Of a stretch of 38,700 bases of DNA, positions 16,142 through 24,467 are shown in pieces (within the stretch, counting starts at the first letter, position 1; every line of letters starts with the position of its first letter). The notes beneath the pieces are model-generated. The model searched no databases and was not told where the DNA came from. It worked only from the letters and a program-made list of their open reading frames with translations. The position numbers and the translations under genes are program-made. This DNA is from Gynuella sp. (GTDB lineage: Bacteria; Pseudomonadota; Gammaproteobacteria; Pseudomonadales; Natronospirillaceae), in assembly GCA_028282465.1 (NCBI GenBank), contig JANQHX010000066.1, positions 1 through 38,700 on the forward strand, written 5' to 3'.

Positions 16142-17086
16142 CTATAACTTGCTAAAGAATTTCACGATGGATTTTGATGCATTCACATCTCGGTTGATCG
16201 GCGACAATCCATCAACTTCAAACATGGCATTAGGCCAAGCATGACCGGCGCCTTCCAAGGCAATAAATTCTAATTTATTGCCATCAGCGCATCTCTTATA
16301 CCTTGTGCGTATAGCTGAAGATTGGTCATCTATTTTTGATTCTTTAACGTTTTTAACTTTAACTCTACCCACGCACTCATTTCTGACCACCCAAGCTTCT
16401 ATAGACTCTTCAACAGGATAGGTAAACTCAGGATAGCCTTGCCAAGGCACTATCGGATCATCTTTCGATTGTATATGCAGTAATGGCATTTTCCCGTAAT
16501 AAGCACAATCAGGCTGGTTAGCCAAGAATTGCATTTGGCTGGCGACCGTCGCAATTCCTGCTAAACGCTGACCAGATTCACAGAGCATACGATACGTCAT
16601 CGAAGCACCATTGGAATAGCCAGTCATAAACACTTTAGTCTCATCTGCATGGTAGTTTTCAATAACTAAATCAATGGCTTGATTAATAAATGCTATATCG
16701 TTTTCACCGGTGCCAGACCCGAACCAGGCATCCCATTGGGTACCCGTGCCCCATTCATAAGCATGCACCAATCCTTGAGGGTAAATAACAATATAACCCT
16801 CTTTATCGGCGTAGTGATTAAAGTTGGTATATTCCATGGTGCCCGTTGATGTGGCATTGAAGCCATGTAGAAATACAATAATAGGCGCAGGCTTTTTGGA
16901 TTTGGCTAACTTGGGGCTGAAGTGAACCACCATTTCCCTGTTCATGCCCTGAATTTCAATATCAATTTTAAGGTTGTTCTGGTCGTCTAAACCCAATGGC
17001 ATGTCTGCAAGAGCATGACCTCCCCAGATCACCACACTCAACAACCAAATCATTAACCCGCCCATTTGCACTATTTTATTCGTCAT
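16142..17086 (-). CDS. Secreted PHB-depolymerase/LpqC-like esterase
   Basis: A 314-residue alpha/beta-hydrolase with an N-terminal signal peptide (hydrophobic residues 7-27, cut after GHALA). Family marks are VFLHGFNATSTG (oxyanion region), YPQGL, WDAWFGSGTGENDIAFINQA, the nucleophile elbow GYSNGAS, and the catalytic His in EGAGHAWPN. The proposed Asp lies in QSKDDPIVPW. It should hydrolyse esters such as short polyhydroxyalkanoate chains or phenolic esters in the periplasm or medium. AGGAG at 17093-17097 fixes the start. It has no binding module, so it is a single-domain enzyme. Confidence 0.87.
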   Translation of the reverse strand: MTNKIVQMGGLMIWLLSVVIWGGHALADMPLGLDDQNNLKIDIEIQGMNREMVVHFSPKLAKSKKPAPIIVFLHGFNATSTGTMEYTNFNHYADKEGYIVIYPQGLVHAYEWGTGTQWDAWFGSGTGENDIAFINQAIDLVIENYHADETKVFMTGYSNGASMTYRMLCESGQRLAGIATVASQMQFLANQPDCAYYGKMPLLHIQSKDDPIVPWQGYPEFTYPVEESIEAWVVRNECVGRVKVKNVKESKIDDQSSAIRTRYKRCADGNKLEFIALEGAGHAWPNAMFEVDGLSPINRDVNASKSIVKFFSKL

Positions 17087-17402
17087 GATGTTCTCCTAAT
17101 TGATCAAATGACAAAGAGCAATTTAGGAAAACTGGATTGCAAAGGCGTCCGAGCCAATTGGCGAACACTTATTTATTGGTTAATGGCTTCTAATAGGGAT
17201 ACTTTCATGAAGGGGCTCAGTTAAAAAGTGATATTTCTCACAGTTTAATGCTCTTTATTGGAAACAAATCATCAATGGCATGCAAATAGCCTTTATTACG
17301 CCAAAACTTAAATCTATTTGGTTTAATATCATTTAGATATAATCCACACTACCCGTCAACTAGCTTGCTCTGCAGCAAGCCTACTTTACACCAAGTGAGA
17401 AT
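17087..17402. promoter_or_regulatory. Divergent promoter region of esterase and DegV
   Basis: This 316-base gap has no gene. It includes a TATAAT at 17338-17343 facing the DegV gene, without a good -35 box. A perfect hairpin in the predicted DegV leader (GCTTGCT / AGCAAGC, 17363-17380, 4-base loop) lies downstream of it. Nothing resembling a known riboswitch is seen. Confidence 0.4.
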
Positions 17403-18314
17403 ATGAGCACTGCATTAATTGTAGATTCCAACTGTGATTTGCCGGAATCCATTATCAATCGATATGAGATCGTAGTTATTCCAACTGAAGTAACTATTTC
17501 AGGAAATAAGTTTTTAGATTACCGCAAACCAATCCAAAGCAATCTTTTGTATTCGGGCAATCAGCTAGACAAAAAGAATGTGGCCCGAAGTCAGGCTTCT
17601 GAGGAAAGTATCATTGAAAACGTGCTGGAAGAATCGGTCTTAGGAAAATATGAAACCGCAATTATTCAAACCATGTCTCGAAAGCGTTCACTGTTTTTTG
17701 AACGCGCCGGTGCGGTGATGGCAAGGCTAAACAACAAGACTTCTACCAGCATTAGAGTTCAAGACACCAAATCAGTTTTCGCAGGGCAAGGTGTAATTGC
17801 CGCTCACAGTGCAGCTTTGATAAAACAAGGCGTGCAAGGTGCCGAATTAAGAAGGCGCATCGACAATATTACCAACCAATTACACACCTTTGCCGTTCCT
17901 CAAGATATTTTTTATTTAAGAGAGCGTGCAGCTCAGCGCGGTGAAAAAAGCGTGTCAATCGCCAAAGCGTTGGTCGGAAAAGCCCTGGGCATGGTTCCTA
18001 TTCTTCGGACTTACCGAGACAACATTGAGCCCTTAAAAAATGTTAGAGGCTGGGGTAACGCGGTAGAGCAATTGTTTGTAAATGCAGCTAGAGCCTTTGA
18101 GTCAGGCTTGGCTTCACCAATCGTCTGTATCAGTTATGCTGGCAAACCAGAGGAAATTGATTTTCTACCTGGCTTTACCAAATTGAGTCAAGCCGCCGAA
18201 GCCAATGGCGCCAAGATCTTAAAATCACAAATGTCGATTGGCGGCGGTGTGAATATGGGGCCTGGCACTGTGAGTATTGCTTTCGCTGCTGAGAATTTTG
18301 AGTTTAAGTCCTGA
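17403..18314 (+). CDS. DegV-family fatty-acid-binding protein
   Basis: A 303-residue cytosolic protein. DegV/FakB proteins bind one fatty acid in a buried tunnel and in Gram-positives present it to a fatty-acid kinase. N-terminal markers are TALIVDSNCDLPESIINRYE, VVIPTEVTI, and a Ser in VARSQAS that corresponds to the ligand-contact TSQPS-type loop. The middle has DTKSVFAGQGVIA. The C-terminus has GKALGMVPIL and SIGGGVNMGPGTVSIAF, close to the usual HxGPG loop but with NMGPG, so the His of that motif is Asn-Met here. The role in proteobacteria is unclear. It is a single-gene unit. Confidence 0.85.
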   Translation: MSTALIVDSNCDLPESIINRYEIVVIPTEVTISGNKFLDYRKPIQSNLLYSGNQLDKKNVARSQASEESIIENVLEESVLGKYETAIIQTMSRKRSLFFERAGAVMARLNNKTSTSIRVQDTKSVFAGQGVIAAHSAALIKQGVQGAELRRRIDNITNQLHTFAVPQDIFYLRERAAQRGEKSVSIAKALVGKALGMVPILRTYRDNIEPLKNVRGWGNAVEQLFVNAARAFESGLASPIVCISYAGKPEEIDFLPGFTKLSQAAEANGAKILKSQMSIGGGVNMGPGTVSIAFAAENFEFKS

Positions 18315-18389
18315 AAAACCTCTGATTAACTAAAATCAAGACCTGTGGATTTCACGATATCGTCGATAGAGATCCACTTACTTCCATCA

Positions 18390-19277
18390 TCATTTTTTAC
18401 CAAACCCCTCAGTTAAATGATCTATCAACAGCCTAACCTTATTACTTAGATGTCGACGGCTTTGATAGATGATGTATACCGAAAAGTTAGGCTCTACAAA
18501 CTCTTGTAATACTATCTGCAAATTTTTTTTTTCAACTTCTTTATCAATAATAAAGCTAGGCAACATAGTTAGGCCGCAACCTGCTAATGCTGCCTGACAA
18601 AGTAGATCGCCATTGTCTGAGTAAAACCGACTCTGAACCGGCTGAAATACTGTTTTATTATCAATCACGAACGGCCAGCTTTTTCCTTCTGCAACATTAG
18701 AGTAACTTAAACAATGATGATTCATTAACTGATTAGGATGAGTTGGAAGACCATGTTGAGCCAAATAATCTGGTGATGCACAGACTAAGCGCTGGCAACT
18801 CATAATCTTTTTAGATATCAATGAAGAGTCATTGAGCTTTCCAATGCGAATCGCCAAGTCATAGCCTTCGTCCACCAAATCAATTTTTCGATCAGACAAA
18901 TAGGTTTTTACGCTAACCTCGGGGTAAAGGTTTAAGAACGATGATATCAACGGGCCAAGTGCTCTAACACCAAAGCTTAAGGGCGCTGCCAGTTTTATCT
19001 CGCCCACAGGTTTCTGACTTTGGAAACGAATACCCTCTTCAATTTCCTCAAGCTCATCCAAAATACGTTGGCATTGTTCTAAATAGTAATAACCAGACTC
19101 TGTTAGATTTAGTTTGCGAGTGGTTCGGTGAATAAGACGAGTGCCTAAATACTCCTCTAAGTCCTTGACTCGTTTACTGACTACAGAGGTAGCTATGCCT
19201 AATTGCCGACCTGACTCAGCAAAGCTACCGGTCTGTGCGACCCACCGAAAAGCCTTCATATTCGCTAGTCTATCCAT
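18390..19277 (-). CDS. LysR-family regulator divergent from pirin
   Basis: A 295-residue LTTR. The N-terminal winged HTH is FAESGRQLGIATSVVSKRVK followed by DLEEYLGTRLIHRTTRKLNLT. The ligand-binding domain shows GEIKLAAPLSFG and YDLAIRIGKLNDSSL. It is transcribed away from the pirin gene with a 105-base gap holding a T-N11-A inverted repeat. LysR/pirin divergent pairs are common, and the regulator most likely controls pirin and itself. Confidence 0.92.
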   Translation of the reverse strand: MDRLANMKAFRWVAQTGSFAESGRQLGIATSVVSKRVKDLEEYLGTRLIHRTTRKLNLTESGYYYLEQCQRILDELEEIEEGIRFQSQKPVGEIKLAAPLSFGVRALGPLISSFLNLYPEVSVKTYLSDRKIDLVDEGYDLAIRIGKLNDSSLISKKIMSCQRLVCASPDYLAQHGLPTHPNQLMNHHCLSYSNVAEGKSWPFVIDNKTVFQPVQSRFYSDNGDLLCQAALAGCGLTMLPSFIIDKEVEKKNLQIVLQEFVEPNFSVYIIYQSRRHLSNKVRLLIDHLTEGFGKK

Positions 19278-19287
19278 TTTTATTCCA

Positions 19288-19304
19288 ATTATTAGAACAA
19301 TAAT
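19288..19304. promoter_or_regulatory. LysR-type T-N11-A operator
   Basis: ATTATT-AGAAC-AATAAT is a perfect 6-bp inverted repeat with the T-N11-A core, lying 11 bases upstream of the LysR start and 78 bases before the pirin start. This is the classical position of an LTTR recognition site in a divergent promoter. Confidence 0.6.
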
Positions 19305-19382
19305 TTCGATAATACAGCTATTATTCTTTTATTAGAAGGCAGTTAAAGTACAGCCATCAACCATGAGATGAGGAGCGATCAA

Positions 19383-20084
19383 ATGATTACCAAAAGACCT
19401 GCTAATGAACGCGGCCCTATGGATGCCGGTTGGCTTAAGAGTATGCACACCTTTTCTTTCGGGCATTACTACGACTCTCATTACATGGGCTATGGCCCCT
19501 TGAGAGTGATTAATGACGACCATGTTGTGCCAGGCGCTGGCTTTGAAACTCACCCCCACAAAAACATGGAAATCATCTCTTATGTTCTTGAAGGCGAACT
19601 TGCCCATAAAGACAGCATGGGAAATGGCTCAACCATTCGAAAGGGTGAAGTGCAAATTATGAGTGCTGGATCTGGGCTCACCCATAGTGAGTTCAATGCC
19701 TCTAATTCAGAGGGTGTTAACTTTTTGCAAATGTGGATTTTGCCAGACGTTCAAAATACTGAACCTAGGTATCAGCAACACATGTTTGCGTCTGATGAAA
19801 TGCAAAACCAATTTAGGGTGGTGATTTCACCCGATGAGGAAAATGGCTCCCTGCACGTGAAACAAGACGCAAGATTACTCATAGGCCGATTTGATAATGG
19901 CCAAAGCAATCAGGTTGCGTTGAAATCCGGTAGAAAATACTGGGTGCATGTCGCAACTGGAGAGGTCAGTCTAAATGGCCACAAAGCTTCTGGTGGTGAT
20001 GCATTTGCACTAGAGGGCGAGAAAACAATTGATTTAGAAGTGGTTAACCAAGCCGAAGTATTAGTGTTTGACTTGCCAGCTTAA
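19383..20084 (+). CDS. Pirin family protein (quercetinase-like cupin)
   Basis: A 233-residue bicupin. The four metal ligands of pirin and YhhW are conserved: H57 and H59 in FETHPHKNMEI, and H101 and E103 in GLTHSEF. Other marks are MDAGWLKSMHTFSFGHYYD at the N-terminus, RVINDDHVVPG, and YVLEGELAHKDSMGN. Members bind iron or other metals and can cleave quercetin. AGGAG at 19371-19375 selects the ATG at 19383. It is divergent from a LysR gene. Confidence 0.93.
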   Translation: MITKRPANERGPMDAGWLKSMHTFSFGHYYDSHYMGYGPLRVINDDHVVPGAGFETHPHKNMEIISYVLEGELAHKDSMGNGSTIRKGEVQIMSAGSGLTHSEFNASNSEGVNFLQMWILPDVQNTEPRYQQHMFASDEMQNQFRVVISPDEENGSLHVKQDARLLIGRFDNGQSNQVALKSGRKYWVHVATGEVSLNGHKASGGDAFALEGEKTIDLEVVNQAEVLVFDLPA

Positions 20085-20170
20085 TTTGTCTGATAGAGTT
20101 GTTGATCTTTTTACGGTTAATATGGAATGTAGTAGTTCAGCAACTCTCTTCTTTCGCTTATTTATTTTAC

Positions 20171-20196
20171 GCTGGAACGCGTTAACTCGTTCCAGC
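20171..20196. terminator. Hairpin between convergent genes
   Basis: GCTGGAACG (20171-20179) pairs with CGTTCCAGC (20188-20196) around an 8-base loop, between pirin and the minus-strand GGDEF gene. The T tract is weak, so it may act as a bidirectional terminator with limited strength. Confidence 0.5.
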
Positions 20197-20239
20197 TTGC
20201 GGTTCTATTTGCCTAGTTTATTAAATATTTAGTTAGATA

Positions 20240-21049
20240 CTAGATAGTGGCGATTTTTATGTGGTCTGAGCCGCCAGAGTAGGAAATACGCAATTGTTCT
20301 TCAGCATCTTTTAATAGTTGCCAAGGCGATTGAAACTCAGCCCAAATAGACACTGAAACAGCTCCCAAAGCAATGGAAATGAGTTTGGTGGAATCAGGAA
20401 ACTCCTCTGCGATACGACCGACCCGTTCACGGATGTTCTTTGCAACTACCACGGCACCAAGGCTATCGGTGTAGGGCAAAATAATTGCGAATCGACATTC
20501 GTCGATACGAGCAGTCAAATCTGTCGCTCTTTTACCTGTTTGACCAAGATTGTTGCCGATGGCTGCAATAATACTTTGAGCATAGGCTTTGCCTTGCTGC
20601 TCAACTATGTATTCATACTGATCCAGTTCAATCAGCAATAAGGATAACGAGTCGTTGTAACGCTTTGCCCTATTGCATTCAAGCTCTAGGGTCTCTTCAA
20701 AAAAGCGCCTGTTGGGAAGCTGTGTCAGTTGATCAATGCGATTAATACGATTGAGTTGATCCGACACTACCTCTAACTCTTGCGTCTGCACACGAATTAA
20801 ATCTTGAAGCTGATCTCGTTCATCGTTCAACTCACCGATTACTGAGCCTTTTCGCTGGCTTCTACCGTTCATAACAATTAGAAACATGGATTGTAGGATC
20901 AATAACCCCACTACTCCTATCACTAACCAAAAGTTTTGTACGCCCAGAAACACAGACGTATTGGACGTTGAAATGGCGTCTTCAGCGATTGCTGAAGAGC
21001 TAAATAACAAAGCGAAACTGTAGAATATTAAGAGCCCATAATTAGCCAT
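20240..21049 (-). CDS. Degenerate GGDEF-domain membrane protein
   Basis: A 269-residue protein with a signal-like N-terminal segment (residues 4-22) and a second membrane helix (residues 39-59). A coiled linker of about residues 70-105 leads to a diguanylate-cyclase fold. The domain entry RIDQLTQLPNRR is intact, but the active-site signature that should read RYGGDEF is RIDECRF at 181-187. The metal Asp region is altered to ELDQYEY. It should not make cyclic di-GMP and may act as a scaffold or ligand-binding relic. Its start is set at the ATG at 21049. It is the last gene of a same-strand run below the receiver/CheX-like pair. Confidence 0.85.
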   Translation of the reverse strand: MANYGLLIFYSFALLFSSSAIAEDAISTSNTSVFLGVQNFWLVIGVVGLLILQSMFLIVMNGRSQRKGSVIGELNDERDQLQDLIRVQTQELEVVSDQLNRINRIDQLTQLPNRRFFEETLELECNRAKRYNDSLSLLLIELDQYEYIVEQQGKAYAQSIIAAIGNNLGQTGKRATDLTARIDECRFAIILPYTDSLGAVVVAKNIRERVGRIAEEFPDSTKLISIALGAVSVSIWAEFQSPWQLLKDAEEQLRISYSGGSDHIKIATI

Positions 21050-21129
21050 ATTTATCAATCCGTAATACCGGCGTTATAGCTAGAGCCTAGGAGAAAAACC
21101 TGTTTTTCACCAAGTTACAAGATAGATAA

Positions 21130-21162
21130 ATTGTAAATGCGCTACCCGTTAACATTTACAAT
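21130..21162. terminator. Hairpin after the receiver gene
   Basis: ATTGTAAATG pairs perfectly with CATTTACAAT around a 13-base loop, 19 bases past the receiver gene stop. It probably separates that operon from the GGDEF gene. There is no long T tract. Confidence 0.5.
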
Positions 21163-21180
21163 CCACAATTTAGAAAAGAG

Positions 21181-22092
21181 CTAAGAATTCATTAATAGAA
21201 CCATTCTTCCAGTGCCCAAGGCTTGAGACCATAATTCATAGTCTACTCTTTGGGTTTTACGCTGGTTCATGATGCTTTCGAGCTTATTGATGTTGGAATT
21301 CACCACACTGAGCTGCTTCAATTCCAAAGGGTTTTCAGAATCCGCCTCCCCTATCAACATACTCACCATTTGCATGGCTTTTTCGCACTGATTCGCAACT
21401 GGCTCAGATAACACTTTCTCTGACTTGGCTTGGGCGATATTTAATAAACCCTGTTCACTCACGCCTGACCCAAGAATGAATGCACCACCAATGTCTAAAA
21501 CTATTACGGAGCTGATGATTCTTGAATGGCCATAAGAAAATAGTCCAACTAAGCATGGCAGCCAATCTTCACTAAAATGTTCCGATTCACCATCACCGAC
21601 CCGAACTTCATGTACTGATAATAAGTTAAAAGCTCTTTCTAGAGAGTCTTTGCTCGGCACCACTAGCCCTTGAGAGTTACTGAGCTCGTCTTCAATCTGC
21701 TGTTCTTTTCTTTGTTCTAGATCTTTAGTCTTTTCAAAAATGGGTTCAAGCTCTTCATGTAATGCAGCTGTTTTAAAAGGTTTGTTGATAACGAAGCTTG
21801 CCCCTGCTTCTATCGCCGCTTCAAGACGCTCTTTTTTGGTTTCGGTCGTAATAAAACCAAACTCAATATCCGCCATTAACATGGCAAGGTCTGACATTAA
21901 TTCGAGGCCATTACGCTCTGGCATATGCCAATCTAGCAACGCCACTTCTGGCATCCAAGTTTGTGTAATTTCCATGGCTTCTTTAGCACTGGAAGCCAGT
22001 CGAATATCTAAATCATTACGGCCCATTTTTAAAATGGATCGTCGGATGATTTGCTGCATAGCTCGGCTATCATCAACTACTAAAACTCTCAT
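21181..22092 (-). CDS. Response regulator with uncharacterised C-terminal domain
   Basis: A 303-residue protein. Residues 1-120 are a CheY-like receiver with D7 and D8, phospho-acceptor D54 (ALLDWHMPERNG), Thr82 and K104 (VINKPFK). After an acidic linker, residues 140-303 form a domain I cannot assign. It contains PCLVGLFSYGHSRIISSVIV followed by LDIGGAFILGSGV, reminiscent of the beta sheet of CheC/CheX, and ends in a basic stretch. There is no DNA-binding or GGDEF output. The gene overlaps the upstream CheX-like gene by 4 bases (ATGA), so the two products are likely partners. No kinase is encoded nearby. Confidence 0.82.
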   Translation of the reverse strand: MRVLVVDDSRAMQQIIRRSILKMGRNDLDIRLASSAKEAMEITQTWMPEVALLDWHMPERNGLELMSDLAMLMADIEFGFITTETKKERLEAAIEAGASFVINKPFKTAALHEELEPIFEKTKDLEQRKEQQIEDELSNSQGLVVPSKDSLERAFNLLSVHEVRVGDGESEHFSEDWLPCLVGLFSYGHSRIISSVIVLDIGGAFILGSGVSEQGLLNIAQAKSEKVLSEPVANQCEKAMQMVSMLIGEADSENPLELKQLSVVNSNINKLESIMNQRKTQRVDYELWSQALGTGRMVLLMNS

Positions 22093-22541
22093 TCCGATAA
22101 ACGATCCTTTGGCTTTAATACAGCAATATAGAATTTTCTGTTTTCGGCTGCAGACATCACTTCAGCCATCACTTGTAATTCGTGAAGCAACCGCACAACA
22201 TCCAATGCTCGCATTAGTTTTGGCTGACTCACCTCTAATTCATCCGCAATTTCATGGCTTATATAAGCACTGACACAATGTGCCAATTCGCCGAAGGCAT
22301 CTCGTTCATCATCAACACTCAATGTTTGCACAGGTCTTTCAAACATATCTGATGCGAGTCCATATGCCGCTTTTGGATCTAACCCTACTAGTACCTTTTC
22401 ACTACTGTTGGTTTCAATCAAAAGCCACTGCAACCCAAATACCTGATGATCATCTAATGCCTCTTCTGACTGTTCTAAATCATGGTGGCTAAATGAATCC
22501 CAAATACTTTTGGTCAGCTCAAATAGCTGTTTTTGGTCCAT
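22089..22541 (-). CDS. CheX/CheC-like protein
   Basis: A 150-residue soluble protein whose middle resembles the CheX/CheC fold. The helix DERDAFGELAHCVSAYIS corresponds to the E-L-A-N phosphatase helix, but His replaces the key Asn, so CheY-P phosphatase activity is doubtful. Flanking strands are VFGLQWLLIE and FYIAVLKPKD. It overlaps the receiver gene downstream by 4 bases. Together they look like a receiver plus a regulatory partner without a kinase. The assignment is by weak similarity. Confidence 0.55.
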   Translation of the reverse strand: MDQKQLFELTKSIWDSFSHHDLEQSEEALDDHQVFGLQWLLIETNSSEKVLVGLDPKAAYGLASDMFERPVQTLSVDDERDAFGELAHCVSAYISHEIADELEVSQPKLMRALDVVRLLHELQVMAEVMSAAENRKFYIAVLKPKDRLSE

Positions 22542-22661
22542 ATTTATGCCTCAATCGTGGCGTTATCAAACCGCACATGGTCTATTAATTACCTCTATTT
22601 TTAAGTCTAGACCAGTTTTCCTGCCTATACTCAACAGAAGGTATTGCTTCTCGGAAACTCA

Positions 22662-23657
22662 ATGAACCCAACGATTCTTCTAGTGATCATCATTAATTTG
22701 ATCCTGGTATTGGTGATCAGCTGGGGTTATATGTTCTATAAAATGGATAGTTATCTGCGTAGGGAGCGACTTCTTAGAAAAAATCTCGGTCGTCTGAAGG
22801 AACGACTGGATATGCTAAGAGAAAGCCAGTTAAAAACTCGAAAAGCGAAACTTAGCGAAGATAGTAAGAAAGAGGTATCAGAGCAACAGCACACTATTTC
22901 GCAGTTGAATGTATTAAACCAACGCAATAAAAAAATAATTGAAAGCTTAGATGAAGCAACCATTCCCCATGAAATTGAGAAAACACTTAAGGCTCAAATA
23001 GCTAGTTTAAAAACACAATCCAGCAAATATGAACAGGCCGTTGATAGACTCACTAAGCAAAATGAATCCAGTAGCTATCGAATGGAGTTTTTAGAGGACA
23101 AACTGCAAAGGGCTCAAAAAGAGTTATCCGAACTCCATGGTATGGAGAGCAAGGAGTATTTAACCAGCCTTAAAAACGAAAGCTTACAGAGACAACTCAA
23201 GAATGCAAAAGATCATACAAGCGATGGTAAACCCGCAGACAAAGCCGAATTGCTTATTCAGAAGCGTCAAAATGAAAAACTGGTGGATGAAGTATCCCGT
23301 TATCAGGATCAGTTAACTCGACAAACAGCTGAACTGGAACAACTGATGAAAGAATACGAACGAATGGAAAAAGAAGTGGCAGATAGTCAGCGCGTTTCAG
23401 CCCAGGAGGAATTGAAAGACAATCAAGAGATTGAGCAGATTTACTCTGAAATTGCTGAGATTCAAGATGAACTTGATCGTACTTTAAAGGAGAAAGATTT
23501 TATTGAAAGCCAGTTTATTGAAGTTGTAGACAGCTTAGACAAAAAGGTCGAAATCGAAGATGAATTGGTTCGAACCAAAACAGAATACAACATGCTTGAA
23601 GATCATTTTCTAGAAGCGACCAATAAACCTAAAACTAAGCGTGCTGCAAAAAACTGA
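22662..23657 (+). CDS. Membrane-anchored long coiled-coil protein
   Basis: A 331-residue protein with one N-terminal membrane helix (residues 4-23, PTILLVIIINLILVLVI), then a basic patch and about 290 residues of nearly continuous coiled coil rich in Glu, Lys, Leu and Gln. The last 8 residues are basic (KPKTKRAAKN). Most of it should project into the cytoplasm as a rod, by the positive-inside rule. It is divergent from the CheX-like/receiver operon with a 120-base gap, so it may be a scaffold for that system. The ATG at 22662 is chosen over a TTG at 22644. No family is recognised. Confidence 0.75.
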   Translation: MNPTILLVIIINLILVLVISWGYMFYKMDSYLRRERLLRKNLGRLKERLDMLRESQLKTRKAKLSEDSKKEVSEQQHTISQLNVLNQRNKKIIESLDEATIPHEIEKTLKAQIASLKTQSSKYEQAVDRLTKQNESSSYRMEFLEDKLQRAQKELSELHGMESKEYLTSLKNESLQRQLKNAKDHTSDGKPADKAELLIQKRQNEKLVDEVSRYQDQLTRQTAELEQLMKEYERMEKEVADSQRVSAQEELKDNQEIEQIYSEIAEIQDELDRTLKEKDFIESQFIEVVDSLDKKVEIEDELVRTKTEYNMLEDHFLEATNKPKTKRAAKN

Positions 23658-23734
23658 TTCTAAACAACGACACCATCCTTGGCCAATATTCACAACAAGT
23701 ACCAAAAGTCTTCACAAGTACCAAAAAACTGAAC

Positions 23735-23753
23735 AATCGAAATAGGTTCGATT
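23735..23753. terminator. Bidirectional terminator-like hairpin
   Basis: AATCGAA and TTCGATT pair perfectly around a 5-base loop, followed by ATTTAGTTT on the plus strand. It sits between the coiled-coil gene and the convergent DUF2237 gene. A short direct repeat containing CAAGTACCAAAA lies just upstream (about 23694-23726). Confidence 0.5.
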
Positions 23754-23755
23754 AT

Positions 23756-24145
23756 TTAGTTTAAGTCCGCCGCAAACTTCTGTAGTAATTCCATAGGTAT
23801 AATTTCAAGCGCCTTCTTATGAGTTCTGGTTAGGTGAACTCTGGGAGCCATACCGGCCTCATAGGCTTCTAACCACCTTGCAGCACAGAGGCACCAACGG
23901 TCACCTTCACTTAACCCTGGGAAATTAAAGTCAGGATTAGGAGTCGATAGGTCATTGCCGCGAAACCTTGAATATTCTAAAAACACTTGACTAGTTTCAA
24001 TACAAACTGTGTGGGAACCCATATCGTCATCACTGGTATTGCAGCAACCATCCCTAAAAAAGCCCGTCATTGGGTCTTCACTGCAGGCAATAAGGGGTTC
24101 ACCAAAAACATTGACTGAAGGATCTTTTTGATAATTTTGTGTCAT
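23756..24145 (-). CDS. DUF2237 family protein
   Basis: A 129-residue protein matching the DUF2237 pattern throughout: NVFGEPLIACSEDPMTGFFR, DGCCNTSDDDMGSHTVC, FLEYSRFRGNDLSTPNPDF, GDRWCLCAARWLEAYEAG, then ALEIIPMELL. Conserved Cys clusters (DGCC, WCLC) suggest metal binding or redox chemistry, but the family function is not known to me. The ATG at 24145 is preferred to an upstream TTG. It is a single gene convergent with the coiled-coil gene. Confidence 0.9.
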   Translation of the reverse strand: MTQNYQKDPSVNVFGEPLIACSEDPMTGFFRDGCCNTSDDDMGSHTVCIETSQVFLEYSRFRGNDLSTPNPDFNFPGLSEGDRWCLCAARWLEAYEAGMAPRVHLTRTHKKALEIIPMELLQKFAADLN

Positions 24146-24160
24146 GGTTATATCTACCAA

Positions 24161-24467
24161 TTGTTATTTTATGTTTCACTTTATTAACAAACCTGAATTC
24201 GAAATTCTAATTCACTGGAAAATCCATTAATAAATTCAACCAACTTGTCTTAAAAACACTCTGTAAACTGTAGTAATTTGGTATTTTTGCTCGCCTTCGT
24301 TTACTTATGCACAGAATTTTCAATTAAAGCTCAACGTTATGCAAAATTATTAATATCTAAACCTTGCAGCTGTTCTATCACTTTGTTGAAATGCAAGAGA
24401 ACAAAAAATAAGAATAAAAAATTAATCAAGCGAGTCGACACTCGCGGTTATGGAAGACGGTGATAAC
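24161..24467. other. AT-rich intergenic region
   Basis: This 307-base gap between divergent genes holds no convincing gene. Near the lipoprotein start there is a hairpin GCGAGT-CGAC-ACTCGC at 24430-24445 in the predicted leader, preceded by an A-rich run. No clear promoter boxes were picked out. Confidence 0.5.

Noticed and set aside
21740-22273. 177-codon plus-strand frame opposite the receiver and CheX-like genes
   Set aside because: It covers the overlap of two supported minus-strand genes and has no domain or ribosome site.
23689-23726. Short direct repeat of CAAGTACCAAAA, considered as a CRISPR or iteron
   Set aside because: Only two copies, tightly spaced, with no spacers or cas or rep genes.
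24278-24463. 61-codon frame in the AT-rich gap before the lipoprotein
   Set aside because: Low-complexity Lys/Asn-rich ending, no ribosome site, no conservation evidence.
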